This document shows, in pieces, positions 60,010-64,000 of a DNA stretch of 64,000 nucleotides. Origin of the DNA: Winslowiella iniecta (GTDB lineage: Bacteria > Pseudomonadota > Gammaproteobacteria > Enterobacterales > Enterobacteriaceae); NCBI RefSeq assembly GCF_001267535.1, contig NZ_JRXE01000024.1, positions 20,244 through 84,243 of the forward strand, written 5' to 3'. The position numbers and the translations under genes are program-made. How positions within the stretch are numbered: position 1 is the stretch's first letter; every line of letters starts with the position of its first letter. The notes under the pieces are model-generated. The model did not search any database. It was not told where the DNA came from and saw only the letters and a program-made list of their open reading frames with translations.

Positions 60010-60413
60010 TGATCGGAAACTTTCAGCGCTGAGCCCTGGCAAATTGCCTGGCGATAACAGCCTGGCGAGCCAGTAACGATTTCACACTTGTGCAGCAGAA
60101 CCGCGTTAGCTTTCATACCCGAGGCACGAATCTGCATTCTTTTGCGCGCCGTATTGATATTGGCGGGTGAATCCTGTGTGCTGCTTTGGCAGTCATCGCC
60201 AGACACTTCGCCCAAATCCCGGAAGGGCTTGCTGACCAGGTCTTCAGCATTGGTATACAGTTTTACTGGTGCTGGACGAGGAGCGGGTTTGGCGCGTACC
60301 GGTTCAGTCGGCGTCGATTGCGTGGTTGAGCTGCGAACCGGTTCGGGAGATTTGTGCAGCATTGAACACCCTGTCAGCGACAGCGCTAACAAACAGAGCG
60401 GTATAACACGCAT
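60006..60413 (-). CDS. rcsF: Outer-membrane lipoprotein RcsF, Rcs stress sensor
   Basis: RcsF senses envelope damage and triggers the Rcs phosphorelay that controls capsule and motility; in E. coli it threads through outer-membrane barrels assembled by BamA. The lipobox LTGC makes Cys16 the lipidated residue. A proline-rich linker (about 40-60) and a globular domain with four cysteines (DDCQ, HKCE, PGCYR, AICQ) follow. Length 135 residues. Confidence 0.97.
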   Translation of the reverse strand: MRVIPLCLLALSLTGCSMLHKSPEPVRSSTTQSTPTEPVRAKPAPRPAPVKLYTNAEDLVSKPFRDLGEVSGDDCQSSTQDSPANINTARKRMQIRASGMKANAVLLHKCEIVTGSPGCYRQAICQGSALKVSDQ

Positions 60414-60507
60414 GGGACCATCCTCATGTTTTTGAAAGTGGCGTTATTGAAGCAAGCTATGGTTGAAATGACAAGCAATCAAGCGGGATGAAGCAGGTAT
60501 TACCAGT

Positions 60508-60535
60508 AAAAAAAAGGGCGACGTTGCCGTCGCCC
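60508..60535 (-). terminator. Rho-independent terminator of metNIQ
   Basis: On the minus strand GGGCGAC-GGCAAC-GTCGCCC is followed by eight T, about 28 bases past the metQ stop. Confidence 0.92.
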
Positions 60536-60563
60536 TCAGTCTGGGTGCAATTAAGCGGTAAAA

Positions 60564-61379
60564 TTACCAGCCTTTCACTGCGCCACCGTTGAAGATCTTG
60601 TTAGCGCCTTCGTTGACTTCGTCAGACTGGTACGCCTGAACAAATTTCTTCACGTTTTCTGCGTCTTTATTATCTTCGCGTGCAACCAGCAGGTTGACGT
60701 AAGGTGACTCTTTATCTTCAACGAAGATACCGTCTTTCGCCGGCGTCAGGCCAATCTGGCTGGCATACGTGGTGTTGATCACCGCCAGTGCAATCTGCTG
60801 ATCGTCCAGAGAACGTGGCAGCTGAGGAGCTTCCAGCTCAACCAGCTTCAGCTTTTTCGGGTTCTCAGTTACGTCCAGTACGGTCGGCAGCAGACCAACA
60901 CCGTCTTTCAGCTTGATCAGACCCTGTTGCTGCAGCAGCAGCAGAGTACGGCCAAGGTTAGTCGGGTCGTTAGGAATTGCCACTTGTGCGCCATCTTTCA
61001 GCTCATCCAGAGATTTAATTTTCTTGGAGTAACCGGCGATTGGATACACAAAGCTGTTACCTACTGGCGTCAGCTTGTAACCGCGATCTTTAATCTGCTG
61101 ATCGAGGTAAGGTTTATGTTGGAAAGCGTTAAGGTCGATATCGCCTTTGCTCAGCGCTTCGTTTGGCAGCACATAGTCGTTAAAGGTCACCAGCTCAACA
61201 TCAAGGCCGTATTTCTCTTTAGCCACTTTCTGGGCAATCTCAGCAACCTGCTGCTCTGCACCGACGATTACACCCACTTTGATGTGGTTAGGATCTTTCT
61301 CTTCCTGACCGCATCCAACCAGCGCCAGTGAACCAATCAGCGCACCCACAGCGGCAAGAGTTTTAAATTTAAAAGACAT
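60564..61379 (-). CDS. metQ: Methionine-binding lipoprotein MetQ
   Basis: MetQ binds D- and L-methionine for the MetNI importer. The signal ends in the lipobox LVGC (Cys23). The NlpA-type mature domain has IKVGVIVGAEQQVAEIAQKVAKE and DIDLNAFQHKPYLDQQ. Length 271 residues. It is the last gene of metN-metI-metQ. Confidence 0.97.
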   Translation of the reverse strand: MSFKFKTLAAVGALIGSLALVGCGQEEKDPNHIKVGVIVGAEQQVAEIAQKVAKEKYGLDVELVTFNDYVLPNEALSKGDIDLNAFQHKPYLDQQIKDRGYKLTPVGNSFVYPIAGYSKKIKSLDELKDGAQVAIPNDPTNLGRTLLLLQQQGLIKLKDGVGLLPTVLDVTENPKKLKLVELEAPQLPRSLDDQQIALAVINTTYASQIGLTPAKDGIFVEDKESPYVNLLVAREDNKDAENVKKFVQAYQSDEVNEGANKIFNGGAVKGW

Positions 61380-61415
61380 ATCCTTTCCTTCAAAAATGAA
61401 ATTAATGTTGCTTGT

Positions 61416-62069
61416 TTATTTATGGGTGACGGCGCTAACGATGCGATCACCACAGAACTGAATCAAATACACCAAAACCACTAACAATACTAATACCGTA
61501 TTCATTACTGTAGCGTTGTATCCGATATAACCATACTGATAACCAATCTGGCCAAGACCACCGGCACCGACGGCACCACCCATTGCTGAGTAACCAACCA
61601 GCGTAATCAGCGTGATAGTCGCAGCATTAACCAGGCCCGGCAGCGCTTCGGGCAGCAGCACTTTGCGGATAATCTGCAACGGCGTGGCGCCCATGGCGCG
61701 TGATGCTTCAATCAGGCCGGTAGGCAGTTCCAGCAGGGCATTTTCCACCATACGGGCGATAAACGGCGCGGCGCCAACGGTCAGTGGCACGATAGCTGCC
61801 TGCAAGCCGATAGAGGTGCCAACAATCATGCGGGTAAATGGAATCATCCATACCAGCAGGATAATAAAAGGAATCGATCGGAAGATGTTAACCAGCGCGG
61901 AAAGCACGCGGTACAGCTTGCTGTTTTCCATAATCTGGCCCGGACGGGTCACATACAGCAGTACGCCGAATGGCAGACCAATCACAAAACCGAAAAAGCC
62001 GGAGACAAAGGTCATCATCAGGGTTTCCCAAATGCCCCGGCCCAGTAACCACATCATTGCCTCAGACAT
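61416..62069 (-). CDS. metI: Methionine ABC transporter permease MetI
   Basis: MetI forms the dimeric channel of the methionine importer. The 217-residue protein has five predicted membrane helices and the EAA motif that contacts the ATPase ([25 protein letters not shown], residues about 133-157). Its start overlaps the metN stop by eight bases. Confidence 0.98.
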   Translation of the reverse strand: MSEAMMWLLGRGIWETLMMTFVSGFFGFVIGLPFGVLLYVTRPGQIMENSKLYRVLSALVNIFRSIPFIILLVWMIPFTRMIVGTSIGLQAAIVPLTVGAAPFIARMVENALLELPTGLIEASRAMGATPLQIIRKVLLPEALPGLVNAATITLITLVGYSAMGGAVGAGGLGQIGYQYGYIGYNATVMNTVLVLLVVLVYLIQFCGDRIVSAVTHK

Positions 62070-63093
62070 AACCTAATACCTCAACTTTCACGTGATGTTC
62101 TTTCAGGAACGCGATAGCGGCCTGGGTATCCGTATCGCTACCGTCCATTTCAGCCAGCATAATGCCGAACTTCACGCCACCGGCGTAGTCCATCTGCGCG
62201 CTGATAATATTGTTGTTAACGTTGAAACGGCGGGCTGCTTCTGAGAGCAACGGCGCATCAACTGATTTACCGGTAAACTCCAGACGTAATAAAGGTACGT
62301 TGTCGGCTTTCGCTTCAGACGTCATGCGATCAAGATAATCCTGTGGGATATCGAGATGCAGCGTGGACTGAATAAACTGTTGTGCCAATGGTGTTTTCGG
62401 ATGTGAGAACACTTCGCTGACGCTGTCTTTTTCAATTAACTCGCCATTACTGATCACCGCAACCTGGTCACAGATACGCTTCACCACATCCATTTCATGG
62501 GTGATCAGCAGCACGGTAATGCCAAGACGACGGTTAATATCTTTCAGCAATTCCAGAATCGAGCGGGTGGTTGCCGGATCAAGCGCGCTGGTGGCTTCAT
62601 CGCACAGCAATACCTTGGGATTAGTGGCCAGCGCACGGGCAATCGCCACACGCTGTTTCTGGCCACCGGACAGATTGGCAGGCCAGACATCTCTTTTCTC
62701 AGAAAGGCCAACCAGTTCCAGTAATTCAGCGACCCGTTGCTTAATCTGCTCACGTGACAAGTTGCCCAGCTCTAAAGGCAGGGCGATATTGCCAGCCACG
62801 GTGCGCGAGTTCAGCAGGTTGAAGTGCTGAAAAATCATGCCGATCTGGCGACGTGCCTGAGTCAGCTGACTTTCAGATAACGTCGTCAGCTCCTGGCCAT
62901 CTACCAGAACGCTACCGGAAGTCGGGCGCTCAAGCAGGTTAACGCAGCGGATAAGTGTACTTTTACCGGCACCTGATGCGCCGATAACGCCATATATTTG
63001 TCCGGCAGGCACGTGCAGGCTGACATCAGACAGCGCTGTAATGGTGCGTGAACCTTGCTGGAACACTTTGGTGATATTTGAAAGTTTTATCAT
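62062..63093 (-). CDS. metN: Methionine ABC transporter ATP-binding protein MetN
   Basis: MetN drives methionine import. It has Walker [10 protein letters not shown], signature [15 protein letters not shown], Walker [13 protein letters not shown] and switch LITHEMD. The C-terminal NIL domain (about 265-343) binds methionine and inhibits transport when the cell has enough. Length 343 residues. First gene of the operon, downstream of probable MetJ sites. Confidence 0.98.
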   Translation of the reverse strand: MIKLSNITKVFQQGSRTITALSDVSLHVPAGQIYGVIGASGAGKSTLIRCVNLLERPTSGSVLVDGQELTTLSESQLTQARRQIGMIFQHFNLLNSRTVAGNIALPLELGNLSREQIKQRVAELLELVGLSEKRDVWPANLSGGQKQRVAIARALATNPKVLLCDEATSALDPATTRSILELLKDINRRLGITVLLITHEMDVVKRICDQVAVISNGELIEKDSVSEVFSHPKTPLAQQFIQSTLHLDIPQDYLDRMTSEAKADNVPLLRLEFTGKSVDAPLLSEAARRFNVNNNIISAQMDYAGGVKFGIMLAEMDGSDTDTQAAIAFLKEHHVKVEVLGYV

Positions 63094-63170
63094 TATCTAT
63101 TTATTATCGTGTTGAAAAGTTGTCCGTGGTACTTGTCTGGCGTCAATCATCGCAACCGCGAAATTTGATT

Positions 63171-63194
63171 GGATGTTAAGGCATCCAGACGGCT
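63171..63194. promoter_or_regulatory. Probable tandem MetJ boxes before metN
   Basis: Adjacent eight-base blocks AGGCATCC (63179-63186) and AGACGGCT (63187-63194) match the MET box AGACGTCT at five and seven positions; a weaker block precedes them. MetJ binds two or more such blocks side by side with methionine-derived S-adenosylmethionine, so the metNIQ operon is probably repressed when methionine is plentiful. Confidence 0.6.
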
Positions 63195-63283
63195 AAATCA
63201 ATCGAAGTCATTCAAACTGAGATTCTCTCTTTTATTGCAATCATGCGATACTGTGCAGCAAATTTAGTAGCAGGAGTTTCTAC

Positions 63284-63844
63284 GTGGCAGAGCTTGTACC
63301 CGCAATTTTCCTTGATCGTGACGGCACCATAAATGTCGATCACGGCTATGTCCATGAAATCGATAATTTCCAGTTTATTGATGGTGTCATTGACGCCATG
63401 CGTGAACTGAAAAAAATGGGCTTCGCTTTGGTACTGGTCACTAACCAGTCTGGCATCGCTCGCGGTATGTTTAGCGAAGACCAGTTTATGCAACTGACCG
63501 AGTGGATGGACTGGTCACTGGCCGATCGTGATGTTGATCTTGATGGCATCTATTTCTGTCCTCATCATCCGGAAGCGCAAGAAGAAGCTTATCGTCAACG
63601 CTGTGATTGCCGTAAACCGCAACCGGGTATGTTGCTCTCTGCACAGCAGGAGCTGAACATCGATATGGCAGCCTCTTATATAGTAGGCGACAAAATTGAT
63701 GACTTACTGGCAGGTAAAGCAGCCGGAGTCGGTAAAAAAGTACTGGTTCGTAGCGGACAGCCTGTCACTGCTGAAGGTGAGGAAGCAGCAGATTGGGTAA
63801 TTAATAGCCTTGCAGCGCTGCCTGAACGCATTAAACAGGGTTAA
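63284..63844 (+). CDS. gmhB: D-glycero-beta-D-manno-heptose-1,7-bisphosphate 7-phosphatase
   Basis: GmhB removes the C7 phosphate in ADP-heptose synthesis for the LPS inner core. The 186-residue HAD-family protein has the nucleophile motif FLDRDGTIN (Asp11, Asp13), VTNQSG, a zinc loop with CPHHP and CDCR, and [11 protein letters not shown]. It starts with GTG after AGGAG. It precedes an rRNA operon, as at rrnH in E. coli. Confidence 0.97.
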   Translation: MAELVPAIFLDRDGTINVDHGYVHEIDNFQFIDGVIDAMRELKKMGFALVLVTNQSGIARGMFSEDQFMQLTEWMDWSLADRDVDLDGIYFCPHHPEAQEEAYRQRCDCRKPQPGMLLSAQQELNIDMAASYIVGDKIDDLLAGKAAGVGKKVLVRSGQPVTAEGEEAADWVINSLAALPERIKQG

Positions 63845-63899
63845 AAAGCAGCGTTTCGTACGAAGTTGCGGCAACCAGTAAAAAAGTTGAGATTTATGC

Positions 63900-64000
63900 T
63901 TGCTATCCCCGGCGGCCTCCCTATAATGCGCCTCCATCGACACGGAACAACGGCTTACAGGCCACGGTGTTGAGAGGTTCAGGAAGCTCTGAACCGCCGG
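63900..64000 (+). promoter_or_regulatory. rRNA operon P1 promoter and start of leader
   Basis: TTGCTA (63900-63905), a 16-base spacer and TATAAT (63922-63927) are followed by the GC-rich discriminator GCGCCTCC and CGACACGGAACAACGGC, nearly the wording of E. coli rrn P1 promoters. The 16-base spacer and the discriminator are typical of ppGpp/DksA-controlled rRNA promoters. An A-rich stretch just upstream (about 63878-63897) may be an UP element. P2 and the 16S gene lie outside the window. Confidence 0.88.

Noticed and set aside
63936..64000. Start of a 16S rRNA gene at the window end
   Set aside because: The sequence after the P1 promoter is only leader; the 16S 5' end (AAATTGAAGAGTTTGATC-like) does not occur before 64000.

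Overview
The window is a stretch of chromosome from a gammaproteobacterium of the order Enterobacterales. Nearly every gene can be matched to Escherichia coli by protein sequence and order, along the E. coli path panC-panB-folK-pcnB to metNIQ-gmhB-rrn. The E. coli accessory genes of this region are missing: the yad fimbrial cluster, fhuA, clcA, yadS, yaeI and nlpE-yaeF. The few additions are an EsaR/ExpR-type LuxR regulator, a lone iron-type binding protein and a small cytochrome c. Together these suggest Erwiniaceae (Pantoea/Erwinia type). The family is an inference; the order is close to certain.

Layout. 1-5.8 kb, minus strand: pantothenate (panB, start of panC), folate (folK), poly(A) polymerase (pcnB), gluQ, dksA, sfsA, thpR. 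5.9-14.9 kb, plus strand: hrpB, mrcB and the hydroxamate-siderophore importer fhuCDB behind a Fur-type site but without fhuA. 15-19.9 kb: A+T-rich luxR-type gene, hemL, erpA, a small secreted protein, btuF, mtnN. 20-24.5 kb, plus: dgt, degP (sigma-E promoter), cdaR. 24.5-29.7 kb, minus: yaeH, dapD, glnD, map. 30-50 kb, plus: the essential block rpsB-tsf-pyrH-frr-dxr-uppS-cdsA-rseP-bamA-skp-lpxD-fabZ-lpxA-lpxB-rnhB-dnaE-accA, covering translation, isoprenoid carrier and phospholipid synthesis, outer-membrane assembly, lipid A, replication and fatty acid synthesis. 50-57.4 kb: Fur-box-controlled binding protein, ldcC, gloA2 (yaeR), tilS, cytochrome c, rof-yaeP, yaeQ-arfB. 57.5-63 kb, minus: proS, trmO, rcsF and the methionine importer metNIQ. 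The window ends with gmhB and the P1 promoter of a ribosomal RNA operon; the 16S gene lies beyond position 64000.

I found no CRISPR array, insertion sequence, prophage or tRNA, and no dedicated novel multi-gene system. What deserves a second look is finer: an AUU start codon on pcnB, a quorum-sensing type regulator without a synthase, a Fur-regulated orphan binding protein, repeat elements with inverted TACCC/GGGTA ends on both sides of pyrH, two families of GC-rich intergenic hairpins, and a large hairpin before fabZ. Several starts were moved from the longest reading frame on the basis of ribosome-binding sites and E. coli N-termini recalled from memory; no database search was run.
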